Origin: Polaromonas sp.
GTDB taxonomy: Bacteria; Pseudomonadota; Gammaproteobacteria; Burkholderiales; Burkholderiaceae_C
Assembly: GCA_013297865.1 (NCBI GenBank)
Contig: JAAFIP010000012.1
Coordinates: forward strand, 1 to 64,000
DNA length: 64,000 nucleotides
Direction: 5' to 3'
The notes under the pieces were generated by a model. The model had not been told where the DNA came from and made no database searches. It worked only from the letters and a program-made list of their open reading frames with translations. The translations under genes were made by a program, and so were the position numbers. Shown piece after piece: positions 56,908 to 64,000 of this stretch (positions are counted from its first letter, which is position 1; every line of letters begins with the position of its first letter).

Positions 56908-59517
56908 ATGACAATACTTCAAGAGATTTTCAAATGGGCAAAGGGTCTTCCAACATGGCAGCAGGATGCAATCACAAGACTTATTGCCAAAGGCGCGTTG
57001 GATGCAGCCGATGTAGATGACCTCTATGCGCTTTTGAAACTTTCACATGGAATTCCCGACCCTAAAGGGCGAATTGCAAAGCCGGTGGACCCCAACAGCA
57101 TTCCCATCCCATCAGACGGATCTTCGCTGGTACAGATTACCTCAATACGCGACCTAAAGCACGTCAATGCAATAGCAGAAGCACAGACCGTACCTATAGC
57201 TACAACAGGGCTTACGGCCATATATGGCGGCAATGGCGCTGGCAAGTCTGGATATTCGCGTGTGCTAAAGCGCGCCTGCAGGGCGCGAGACCAGAGTGAG
57301 CGAATTCGGCCTAATGCGGCTCTCCCACCCGGCAAGGCTGGCCCGGCAACGGCCACCTTTGACTTGTTAATTAATGGCGTGGCTTCATCTGTCGATTGGA
57401 TTGACAAGCAAGCGGCTCCAGACGTACTTGGCGCAATAGCCATATTCGACTCACTGTGCGCACGCGCGTATATCGACAAGGACGATGACTTTTCGTATGT
57501 TCCGTATGGTTTGGACGTTCTTGAAGGATTGGCGAAGACGTTCAACCAACTGAAGAAAATGGTGGAAACGGAGTTGGCAAAGTCAATTCCAAATACGCTC
57601 CCATATGCCAGTCTTTCGATTACCAGTACGGCTGTCGGAAAACTCCTATCTGGCTTGAACGCCAAGACAAAAGCGTCAGATGTTGAGGTCATGTGCACCA
57701 TCACTGAAGACGAGACGGCACGGCTAGCTGCTCTTGAAAAAGGACTTAAGGAAGGGAATCCTAAGGAGAAAGCCCAGTTGCTCAGACTTCGACGTAATCG
57801 GTTTGTTAAGCTTAATGAACGCTGCAAAGAGAAGCTGGGATTGCTTTCAGATGCCGCGCTTAACGAGCTTAGAGCGCTAGTCGATGCATCGCGGGCTGCA
57901 AAGGCTGCGGCAGATTTAGCCGCAGCGCAATTTAAGGCGACGCCGGGCCTCCTTCCAGGAACCGGCGGGGAGGCATGGCAGGAACTGTTCGCCGCCGCTC
58001 GGAAGTTCGCAATCGAATCTCACGCAGCACACAAGTTCCCAACCTTAGGCCCTGACGCTGCCTGCCCGCTTTGCCAACAGCCTCTCTCCACTGGAGCCGA
58101 TCGACTCGTAGCTTTCGAGCATTTCATTCAGGGTGAAGCCGAGGCGCTGGCACGTGAGAAGCAAAGGATCGCAAAGACGAGTTACGAAGCGTTTGTAGCC
58201 GCAGATATGAACATCCACGTCGACGTTGATCTAAAGACGGAGCTTGGAGCCATCAATCCAGCACTTCCCGCACAGTGTGATTTACTGCAAGCAGCTTTGA
58301 GTGAGCGACGCACAAAAGCGAAGGATGCATGTGCAATTGGAGGCGACTGGAGCTTAATCAATGCTGTTTCAGACGAGGTTTGCCAAGTGCTATCCACAAT
58401 TGAGGAGCAATTGCGGCAAGAGATCAACGTCCTCGACAAAGCAACCGATGAAAATCAATTGGCCGCTCTTGCGAATGAATACAGAGAACTTGACGCTCGT
58501 CGCCAACTTGCAGCGATAAAGTCTGCCGTATTGGATGCCATCATTCGATTCGGAATACAAGCCAAGCTAAACGCTTGTATACCGGCACTCCGAACAAATG
58601 CAATATCTGTCAAGTCGACTGAATTGGTCGACAAGGTAGTTTCCAAAGGACTTGCTGACGCCTTAAATGCCGAGTTCCGACTTCTCCATGTGGAACACCT
58701 CAACGTAACACCTAAATCATCGACCGTCAAAGGTAAAACTTTGCATAAACTGATGATTCAGATGCCTGGGGGATTCGAGCCCAGAGAAATATTGAGTGAA
58801 GGTGAGCAGCGGGCAATCGCGATTGGATCGTTTCTTGCTGAGGTAAACATCAGTGGATCTAATGGCGGAGTGGTATTCGACGATCCAGTGTCGTCACTGG
58901 ACCACGTTCGTCGCGAATTAGTTGCGCGCAGACTGGTATCTGAATCTCTAAAACGCCAAGTAATTGTCTTTACTCACGACTTGTATTTCCTCTCACTTCT
59001 TCAACATGAGGCCGGACAGATTGGTGCGCCAATGCAATCAAGTAGTCTTCGGCGTACACCCAAAGGATTCGGCGTTTCATCAAACACGTTGCCGTTCGAT
59101 GGTGCTGGGGCTAAGGCCCGCATTGGTTTGCTGAAAAATTTGCAAGTTGAAGCTGAAAAGCTTCACAAGGAAAACGATGAAGATGGCTACGCACAACGTG
59201 CCAGGCAGACATACCAACGGCTGCGCGAGGCTTGGGAACGAACAATTGAAGAAGTGCTGCTCAACGGTGTGGTGTGGCGATTCAAACCGGGTATTTCGAC
59301 GCAAAGTCTGCGCGAGGTGGCGGTAGAAGACGGTGACTACGCGGCGATTCAGCGCGGAATGGGTAAATGTTCCAAATACGCGCACGATGGCGCTGCGCAC
59401 GCTCAAATTGCTCTCCCGCTTCCACAGGAGTTGTTGGACGACATAGTGACTCTCGAAACGTGGAGGAAGTCAATCGAAGACAGACGAGCGCAGCTTCGTG
59501 AGGCACGACCAAAATAG
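56908..59517 (+). CDS. SMC-like AAA ATPase with zinc hook, defence-type
   Basis: An 869-residue ATPase of the Rad50/RloC-like AAA_13 class. An N-terminal domain (W-A-K-G-L-P-T-W-Q-Q-D-A-I) precedes Walker A G107-G-N-G-A-G-K-S114. A helical region leads to a CxxC zinc hook, C386-P-L-C389. The distal half has the ABC signature L629-S-E-G-E-Q, Walker B V-V-F-D658-D659-P and the H-loop T-H690-D. The C-terminal end has R773-E-A-W-E777 and K-Y-A-H826-D, spaced somewhat like the Arg-Glu-His triad of RloC/PrrC anticodon nucleases; this is tentative. The codon use is less G+C-rich than core genes. Partner: the DUF2130 gene 150 bp downstream. Confidence 0.85.
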   Translation: MTILQEIFKWAKGLPTWQQDAITRLIAKGALDAADVDDLYALLKLSHGIPDPKGRIAKPVDPNSIPIPSDGSSLVQITSIRDLKHVNAIAEAQTVPIATTGLTAIYGGNGAGKSGYSRVLKRACRARDQSERIRPNAALPPGKAGPATATFDLLINGVASSVDWIDKQAAPDVLGAIAIFDSLCARAYIDKDDDFSYVPYGLDVLEGLAKTFNQLKKMVETELAKSIPNTLPYASLSITSTAVGKLLSGLNAKTKASDVEVMCTITEDETARLAALEKGLKEGNPKEKAQLLRLRRNRFVKLNERCKEKLGLLSDAALNELRALVDASRAAKAAADLAAAQFKATPGLLPGTGGEAWQELFAAARKFAIESHAAHKFPTLGPDAACPLCQQPLSTGADRLVAFEHFIQGEAEALAREKQRIAKTSYEAFVAADMNIHVDVDLKTELGAINPALPAQCDLLQAALSERRTKAKDACAIGGDWSLINAVSDEVCQVLSTIEEQLRQEINVLDKATDENQLAALANEYRELDARRQLAAIKSAVLDAIIRFGIQAKLNACIPALRTNAISVKSTELVDKVVSKGLADALNAEFRLLHVEHLNVTPKSSTVKGKTLHKLMIQMPGGFEPREILSEGEQRAIAIGSFLAEVNISGSNGGVVFDDPVSSLDHVRRELVARRLVSESLKRQVIVFTHDLYFLSLLQHEAGQIGAPMQSSSLRRTPKGFGVSSNTLPFDGAGAKARIGLLKNLQVEAEKLHKENDEDGYAQRARQTYQRLREAWERTIEEVLLNGVVWRFKPGISTQSLREVAVEDGDYAAIQRGMGKCSKYAHDGAAHAQIALPLPQELLDDIVTLETWRKSIEDRRAQLREARPK

Positions 59518-59667
59518 AACAAGTTTTGCCGCTGCCTGGTAGCGAATTTGGAGCAAATCGGTCTGACAAAAAGTTACAGCGCTCGGAATGTGAAAAGGAG
59601 GTCGGGCTCGATTTACCAAACACAGATGTCCGATTGGACGACAACTAACAAAAGAGGAAGCACCGAC

Positions 59668-61077
59668 ATGCATGAAATCATCTGCCCCCACTGCAGCAAA
59701 GCATTCAAAATCGACGAGGCTGGATACGCGGATATTCTGAAGCAAGTTCGCGATGGCGCGTTCGAGCAGCAGTTGCATGAGCGACTTGAATTGGCCGAGC
59801 AAGACAAGCGCAATGCCGTCGAGCTTGCCCAGGCCCAGGCTGCCAGTGCAATGCAGAAGACTGCGGTTGCCAAGGATTCCGAAATCCAGGCGCTTAAGGC
59901 AAGGCTGGATGCCGGTGAGGTTGCGCGCAAGCTGGCCGTCACCGAGGCCCTAAGTGCTGTGCAGAAGGAGCGTGACGCGCTGGCGAACGAACTTGCGCAG
60001 GCTAAGCGCGATAAGCAAGCCGCCTCAGAGCTAGCTGAGGCCAAGCTTATGAGCGGGCTACAAAATGCGGCTGCCACTAAGGACGCGGAAATTCAGGGGC
60101 TAAAGGCCAAACTGGACGCCACCGGTGTTGTACAAAAGCTCGCGATTACTGAGGCCGTTGGCGTGGTCGAGAGGGAGCGCGACGAACTGAAAAACGGCCT
60201 TGCACGGGCTGAGCTTGAGAAACAACTCGCAGAGAAGTCGCTTAAAGACAAGTACGAGACGCAGATTAAAGATCGTGATGACGCGATTGAGCGCCTGCGA
60301 GACATGAAGGCGCGCCTGTCCACCAAGATGGTGGGCGAAACGCTTGAGCAGCACTGCGAGACGGAGTTCAATCGCATTCGAGCGACAGCGTTCCCCAGGG
60401 CCTATTTCGAGAAAGACAACGATGCTAGGACTGGCAGCAAGGGGGACTACATTTTTCGCGACTTGGATGAGGCGGGCACTGAGATCGTCTCGATCATGTT
60501 CGAGATGAAGAACGAAAACGACCGTACTTCTACAAAAAACAAGAACGAGGATTTTCTGAAGGAGCTGGACAAGGATCGCCTTGAGAAAGGGTGCGAGTAT
60601 GCCGTGCTGGTCTCTCTGCTGGAGCCGGACAGTGAGCTTTACAACACCGGAATCGTTGATGTGTTCCACCGGTACCCCAAGATGTACGTCGTTCGCCCAC
60701 AGTTCTTTATCCCCATCATCACATTGCTGCGGAATGCCGCGATGAACTCGCTCAAGTACAAATCAGAACTCGCGCTAGTGAGGGCTCAGAACATTGATAT
60801 CACCAACTTCGAAAACAACCTCGAAACATTCAAGACGGCATTTGCACGTAACTACGACCTCGCATCCAATAGCTTCAAAAAGGCAATCGATGAAATCGAC
60901 AAATCTATCGACCACCTGCAGAAAACCAAGGACGCTCTGCTTGGCACAGATAGGAATCTACGCCTTGCGAATGATAAAGCGCAAGATGTAACGATCAAGA
61001 AGCTGACGCGGGGCAACCCGACGATGGCGGCAAAGTTCTCCGAATTGAAGACTTCTGGTTCTTCTAACGCTGAGTGA
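59668..61077 (+). CDS. DUF2130 protein, putative PD-(D/E)XK nuclease
   Basis: A 469-residue protein that starts with a zinc-ribbon-like C6-P-H-C9 segment. Residues ~25-215 are a coiled coil built from two similar ~65-residue units ([13 protein letters not shown] and [13 protein letters not shown]). The DUF2130 core follows with G-S-K-G-D260-Y-I-F and E279-M-K281, spaced like a PD-(D/E)XK active site. A helical C-terminal part ends the protein. The start at 59668 is chosen because the C-P-H-C homology begins there, although the frame is open from 59548. No intact relative of its function is known to me. Confidence 0.8.
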   Translation: MHEIICPHCSKAFKIDEAGYADILKQVRDGAFEQQLHERLELAEQDKRNAVELAQAQAASAMQKTAVAKDSEIQALKARLDAGEVARKLAVTEALSAVQKERDALANELAQAKRDKQAASELAEAKLMSGLQNAAATKDAEIQGLKAKLDATGVVQKLAITEAVGVVERERDELKNGLARAELEKQLAEKSLKDKYETQIKDRDDAIERLRDMKARLSTKMVGETLEQHCETEFNRIRATAFPRAYFEKDNDARTGSKGDYIFRDLDEAGTEIVSIMFEMKNENDRTSTKNKNEDFLKELDKDRLEKGCEYAVLVSLLEPDSELYNTGIVDVFHRYPKMYVVRPQFFIPIITLLRNAAMNSLKYKSELALVRAQNIDITNFENNLETFKTAFARNYDLASNSFKKAIDEIDKSIDHLQKTKDALLGTDRNLRLANDKAQDVTIKKLTRGNPTMAAKFSELKTSGSSNAE

Positions 61078-61198
61078 ACCTCGAATTCAGCGGTTTTGGT
61101 TCACTTTATGCGGCGCATCACGCCGCAAACAACCATCTCGCTGCCACCATCAGCTACCATTACCCCAGCGTCCACCCCGGGCCACCACGGAGAAACCA

Positions 61199-61579
61199 AT
61201 GTTCAGTCACGTCATGCTAGGTGTTAACGACCTTGAGAGGTCGAAGAAGTTTTACGACGCGCTGTTGGGTGCGCTGGGGATTGGCCCGGGGGTGGCTAAC
61301 AAAAACCGGTATTTCTACCGCGGCCCTAGCGGCACATTTGCCATCACCACGCCCATCAACGGCGAGCCGGCCACGCATGGCAATGGCAGCACGATTGGGT
61401 TTACTGTGCAGTCGGCAGAGCAGGGCGATGCGTTTCATGCGGCGGGCCTGGCCCATGGCGGCACCACGTGTGAAGACCCGCCTGGCTTTCGCGAGGGCCC
61501 CACGGGCAAGATCTATCTGGCCTATCTGCGCGACCCCGACGGCAACAAGATTTGCGCGCTGCACCGGCCTGCCAAGTAG
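61199..61579 (+). CDS. VOC-family (glyoxalase-like) protein
   Basis: A 126-residue vicinal-oxygen-chelate protein with two beta-alpha-beta-beta-beta units (M-F-S-H-V-M-L-G-V-N-D-L and Y-L-A-Y-L-R-D-P-D-G-N-K). Metal ligands are plausible (H4 and the D-P-D-G-N end) but the substrate is unknown. GGAGAAACC lies just before the ATG. Confidence 0.85.
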   Translation: MFSHVMLGVNDLERSKKFYDALLGALGIGPGVANKNRYFYRGPSGTFAITTPINGEPATHGNGSTIGFTVQSAEQGDAFHAAGLAHGGTTCEDPPGFREGPTGKIYLAYLRDPDGNKICALHRPAK

Positions 61580-61726
61580 CGCAAAGCCAGGGGCGCGGCG
61601 CTGTCTAGCGTTGCTAGGCGCGCGTAGCCCTGGGTTCGGCAGTACTGTTTTGCTCGGCCAGCGCTTTTGCAGCGGTTTGGATAGCCCTGCGATTTTCCGT
61701 ACTGGTGGGTTGATACGGCTGAAATA

Positions 61727-61742
61727 CTGTATATAAACACAG
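61727..61742. promoter_or_regulatory. LexA-like box
   Basis: CTGTATATAAACACAG fits CTGT-N8-ACAG exactly. It is followed after 51 bp by the ORF6N-like remnant. Confidence 0.6.
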
Positions 61743-61815
61743 TAACGTGACGGGTGCTGATTTGACTCAAATTCACCGCGCCCAACTGCCCCATGACATC
61801 CCAGCCATCTGCTCA

Positions 61816-61848
61816 CTCTTTAAGGTCGCAGTTTGCGACCTTAAAGAG
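61816..61848. repeat. Perfect 15-bp hairpin A
   Basis: CTCTTTAAGGTCGCA, loop GTT, TGCGACCTTAAAGAG: every base of the 15-bp stem pairs. The core GGTCGCA-N3-TGCGACC recurs in hairpin B. Confidence 0.95.
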
Positions 61849-61905
61849 GGGTAACGGAGCCATGACTGGCGCTAGTGTATGAATGCCGTTAATGGTATTG
61901 AAAAA

Positions 61906-61938
61906 GCCGAGGTGGTCGCAAATTGCGACCACCTCGGC
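61906..61938. repeat. Perfect 15-bp hairpin B
   Basis: GCCGAGGTGGTCGCA, loop AAT, TGCGACCACCTCGGC: perfect 15-bp stem with the same 3-nt loop length and core as hairpin A, 90 bp downstream. It encodes A-E-V-V-A-N-C-D-H-L-G. Confidence 0.95.
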
Positions 61939-62067
61939 AAGTTAAAGTTTTCTACAGCTTTGTCCTACGCCTTTACTGAGCAATTTGCTGTTCAAGCCGC
62001 AAACGTCTTGGCCTCCAACCAAGCGGCCCATCGAGTTTGTCACGCCAAAAGAGAGTCAGAAATCTAA

Positions 62068-62184
62068 TGGGACGAGCTAACACAGTTTAAACTCCTGACC
62101 AAAAGCTATGCATCGCTCACAGCCACCCAACTACAACAACTGATGGACGATCAATATTTTGTGGAGATATGTCATGGCCCCTAA
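62068..62184 (+). pseudogene. C-terminal fragment of a HigB/RelE-like toxin
   Basis: A 38-codon frame without a start, reading W-D-E-L-T-Q-F-K-L-L-T-K-S-Y and L-T-A-T-Q-L-Q-Q-L-M-D-D. This resembles the C-terminal helix of HigB/RelE-superfamily toxins that sit before a HigA-like antitoxin. It follows the stop of the ORF6N remnant directly and overlaps the antitoxin start by 11 bp. Identification is from the pattern and the neighbour. Confidence 0.5.
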
Positions 62185-62359
62185 GTCTGCGATCAAGCCT
62201 GCAACGAAGCCCAAATTCAAGTCTGATGCTTTCCAGGCCATCCATTCCTCTGCCAGTGCCTTGCTCAAAATCGGCGCTATCGACAAAAACATCATGCGCA
62301 GCTTTGACGAAAGCTGTCTGGCCGTGGTTCAAAAGCATGGGCTGAAAGTATTAGCCTGA
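62174..62359 (+). pseudogene. HigA/NadS-like antitoxin with its HTH core deleted
   Basis: A 61-residue frame. The first 46 residues (F-K-S-D-A-F-Q-A-I-H-S-S-A, then A-I-D-K-N-I-M-R-S-F-D-E-S-C-L) and the last ten (V-V-Q-K-H-G-L-K-V-L) are the two ends of an HTH antitoxin that normally has about 100 residues. The central helix-turn-helix, expected after F-D-E-S-C-L, is missing in frame. The product could still be made but should not bind DNA. Confidence 0.6.
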
Positions 62360-62375
62360 GGCACCACCCCCTGAC

Positions 62376-63524
62376 ATGCCCGTTGCCCCCATCACTCTAG
62401 ACCTGCTGCGCAGCTACGCAGTAGCCCGCACGCTGTTTGCCCCCACCACGCTGCCCGTGGCCATCAAGCGGCTGGGCTTTGTGCAGGCGGACCCGATCCG
62501 TGCGCCTGCGCGGGCGCAGGACCTGACCTTGCGCCACCGGGTCAAAGACTATCGGGCGGGCGATCTGGAGCGGCGCTACGCCAAGCTGGCGGTGGAGGAG
62601 GACTTTTTTGTCAACTATGGCTTTTTGCCGCGTGCCACACAGGTGCTGATGCATCCGCGCACGCTGCGCTCGGCCTGGCCCAAGGCGCGGATGGCGCAGG
62701 CCATGCAGGTGCTGGAGTATGTGAAGGCCCATGGCGTAGTGCACCCGCGCGAGGTGGACGCGCAGTTTGCCCATGGCCGCGCGCGCAGCGGCTTTGGCGG
62801 TGTGTCCAGCGCCAGCACGCAGCTGCTGGACGGCATGCACTATCGGGGCATGCTGCGCATTGCCGGGCGCGTCAGCGGTGTGCGCACCTATGCGCTGCCT
62901 ACCGCCGCGCTGCTGCCTCTGCCCAATGCCAAACAGGCGCTGGAGCGGGTGGTGGACCCGTCCCAGGCCATGGACGCACTGGTAGACGTGATTGTGGGCA
63001 AATACGCGCCGCTGCCCGAGCGATCGCTGGCCGAGCTGATCCGCCTGCTGCGCTATGGCGTGCCCCAGTGGGACGCCATGCGCCCCGAGGCCCTGGCGCG
63101 GGCCAGGCTGCGCCTGCCCAGCGCGGTGGTGGACGGTGTGACGTGGTATTGGCCGCAGGGCGAGTCGCCGCTGTCCAAGCGCTTTGCTGCGCCGAGCGAC
63201 GCGCCGCCCAGCGTGCGCCTGCTGGCGCCGTTTGACCCTCTCGTGTGGGACCGCCGCCGTTTTGAGCTGCTATGGGGCTGGGCCTACCGTTTTGAGGCCT
63301 ACACCCCCGCGCCCAAGCGTGTGCGCGGCTACTACGCGCTGCCCCTGCTGTGGCGCGAGCAGGTGATAGGCTGGGGCAATATTGCTTTGAAGAACGACAG
63401 CCTGCGAGCCGACCTGGGCTACGTAGCCGGCAAGCCCCCGCGCGACGCCGCCTTCAAGCCCGCGCTGCAGGAAGAGCTGGCGCGCATGCAGACATTCCTC
63501 ACGCAGAAGCAGCAGCTCAGTTGA
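62376..63524 (+). CDS. YcaQ-like winged-helix DNA glycosylase family protein
   Basis: A 382-residue protein of the YcaQ/AlkX-like family that repairs interstrand crosslinks. It has an N-terminal A-I-K-R-L-G-F-V-Q-A-D-P-I-R-A-P-A-R motif, E-E-D-F-F-V-N-Y-G-F-L-P, and a C-terminal L-A-P-F-D-P-L-V-W-D-R-R-R segment with W-G-W-A-Y-R-F-E-A-Y. The length is normal. It stands alone behind the decayed toxin-antitoxin pair, 17 bp after it. Confidence 0.85.
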   Translation: MPVAPITLDLLRSYAVARTLFAPTTLPVAIKRLGFVQADPIRAPARAQDLTLRHRVKDYRAGDLERRYAKLAVEEDFFVNYGFLPRATQVLMHPRTLRSAWPKARMAQAMQVLEYVKAHGVVHPREVDAQFAHGRARSGFGGVSSASTQLLDGMHYRGMLRIAGRVSGVRTYALPTAALLPLPNAKQALERVVDPSQAMDALVDVIVGKYAPLPERSLAELIRLLRYGVPQWDAMRPEALARARLRLPSAVVDGVTWYWPQGESPLSKRFAAPSDAPPSVRLLAPFDPLVWDRRRFELLWGWAYRFEAYTPAPKRVRGYYALPLLWREQVIGWGNIALKNDSLRADLGYVAGKPPRDAAFKPALQEELARMQTFLTQKQQLS

Positions 63525-63540
63525 TGCAGTGCTTATAGTC

Positions 63541-63597
63541 GCTATTAATAATATAGCTGCCCCCGCGATATTCTATTGGCCTGGCGGCCTAAAACAC
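63541..63597 (-). repeat. Interspersed repeat, copy 12
   Basis: GCTATTAATAATATAGCTGC, CCCCGCGATATTCTATTGGC, CTGGCGGCCTAAAACAC. Intergenic, behind the YcaQ-like gene. Confidence 0.92.
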
Positions 63598-63693
63598 GAA
63601 TAAATGGCGGCTTTGAGAGCGGCACAGCCTGTTTATCAGGCCAACGCTGCCCGGCAAGTAGCGCGTTAGCACGGTTGGCGACAGGGCAAGCAG

Positions 63694-63999
63694 TTATATC
63701 TTGACCATAGCAACCATTTCGTCGCGAAACTGTTTTGGTGTCTTGTTAAACTGCTGGCGGAAGCGCCGGTTGAAATAGGCTTCGTCACTGAAGCCGCACT
63801 GATAAGCCACTTCACGTACCCGCACTTGCGACATCGAGAGCAATTCCTTGGCCCGTTCCATACGCCGCTCTGTTACCAAATCAGTGAAGGTGCGACCTGT
63901 GTCTTTCTTGAGCAGATGGGCGAGATAGTTTGGTGAGAGAAAGGCCGCTGCAGCGGCTTCGGTCAGACTGATGTCCTTGGCCAGGTTCTCCTTCACGTA
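63694..63999 (-). CDS. AraC-family regulator (5' end outside the window)
   Basis: The C-terminal DNA-binding part of an AraC/XylS regulator. Two HTH units are visible: S-L-T-E-A-A-A-A-A-F-L-S-P-N-Y-L-A-H-L-L-K-K and V-R-E-V-A-Y-Q-C-G-F-S-D-E-A-Y-F-N-R-R-F. The frame is still open at the right edge, so the start and any ligand-binding domain are cut off. Confidence 0.85.
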   Translation of the reverse strand, partial: YVKENLAKDISLTEAAAAAFLSPNYLAHLLKKDTGRTFTDLVTERRMERAKELLSMSQVRVREVAYQCGFSDEAYFNRRFRQQFNKTPKQFRDEMVAMVKI

Positions 64000-64000
64000 G

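Larger units (their letters stand above)
61793..62067 (+). pseudogene. ORF6N-like antirepressor remnant
   Basis: Two overlapping short frames. The first (ATG 61793) contains L-R-S-Q-F-A-T-L-K-R-G. The second (61879-62067) contains K-A-E-V-V-A-N-C-D-H-L-G-K-L-K-F-S and Y-A-F-T-E-Q then Q-A-A-N-V-L-A-S. Both are signature pieces of ORF6N-domain phage-type antirepressors, in which Y-A-F-T-E-[QH] is conserved. The N-terminal half and the C-terminal end are absent. Each frame contains one of the two perfect hairpins (61816-61848 and 61906-61938). A LexA-like box lies upstream. Confidence 0.55.

Overview
The window reads as chromosome of a betaproteobacterium of the Comamonadaceae (Burkholderiales). 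The evidence is the high G+C coding DNA, the gene order rluB, ndk, rlmN, pilW, rodZ, ispG, hisS, yfgM, bamB, der, hfq, hflX, hflK, hflC, DUF2065, hisZ, purA, a lone RnfB-type ferredoxin, an intracellular PHA depolymerase, and short interspersed repeats of a type I associate with this family. The genus cannot be settled from the sequence alone.

Layout. 1-4554: the end of a type VI secretion island, with a partial VgrG, a DUF2169 adaptor, a PAAR-like DUF4150 protein, an Ntox15 (HxxD) DNase effector and its GAD-like/DUF1851 immunity protein. 4555-5337 is non-coding and contains one repeat copy. 5338-28620 is a dense housekeeping block covering outer-membrane assembly (BamD, BamB), rRNA modification (RluD, RluB, RlmN), chromosome segregation (ScpB), isoprenoid synthesis, translation, GTPases, Hfq, the HflKC complex and purine/histidine synthesis. 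28712-32339 holds a PLP-dependent cystathionine beta-lyase. Its last ~330 bp occur again 2.4 kb downstream, and the two copies bracket a low-G+C cluster of five small membrane or exported proteins. 32342-43066 is a complete histidine utilization locus: divergent hutC-D-I-G-F and hutU-H, plus a NitT/TauT-type ABC transporter, with HutC-like operators between the two arms. 43133-54271 carries a thioesterase, an SMP-30-like protein, RnfB, PhaZ, methylglyoxal synthase, a beta-propeller lipoprotein, a response regulator/hybrid kinase pair and an FAD monooxygenase-DUF2783-MarR group. 54281-63600 is an accessory island. It holds a GSU2403-type nucleotidyltransferase, broken remains of a NERD helicase, of ORF6N and possibly Bro-N antirepressor-like genes and of a toxin-antitoxin pair, and an intact two-gene module: a zinc-hook SMC-like ATPase followed by a DUF2130 protein with a PD-(D/E)XK-like signature. 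The right edge has a YcaQ-like protein and a partial AraC regulator.

Three threads stand out. (1) A ~45-55 bp repeat (core AATATCGCGGGAGCAGCTAT) occurs at least twelve times. Several copies sit in frame inside genes (rluD, bamB, hisZ, metC, phaZ, probably rnfB), using different reading frames. In bamB the repeat supplies part of the signal peptide. One copy is the exact junction of a chimera between metC and rnfB fragments. (2) The ATPase + DUF2130 pair looks like an uncharacterised defence or DNA-processing system. (3) An ORF6N-like gene remnant carries two perfect 15-bp hairpins sharing the core GGTCGCA-N3-TGCGACC, next to a LexA-like box; a second LexA-like box lies before another possible antirepressor remnant.
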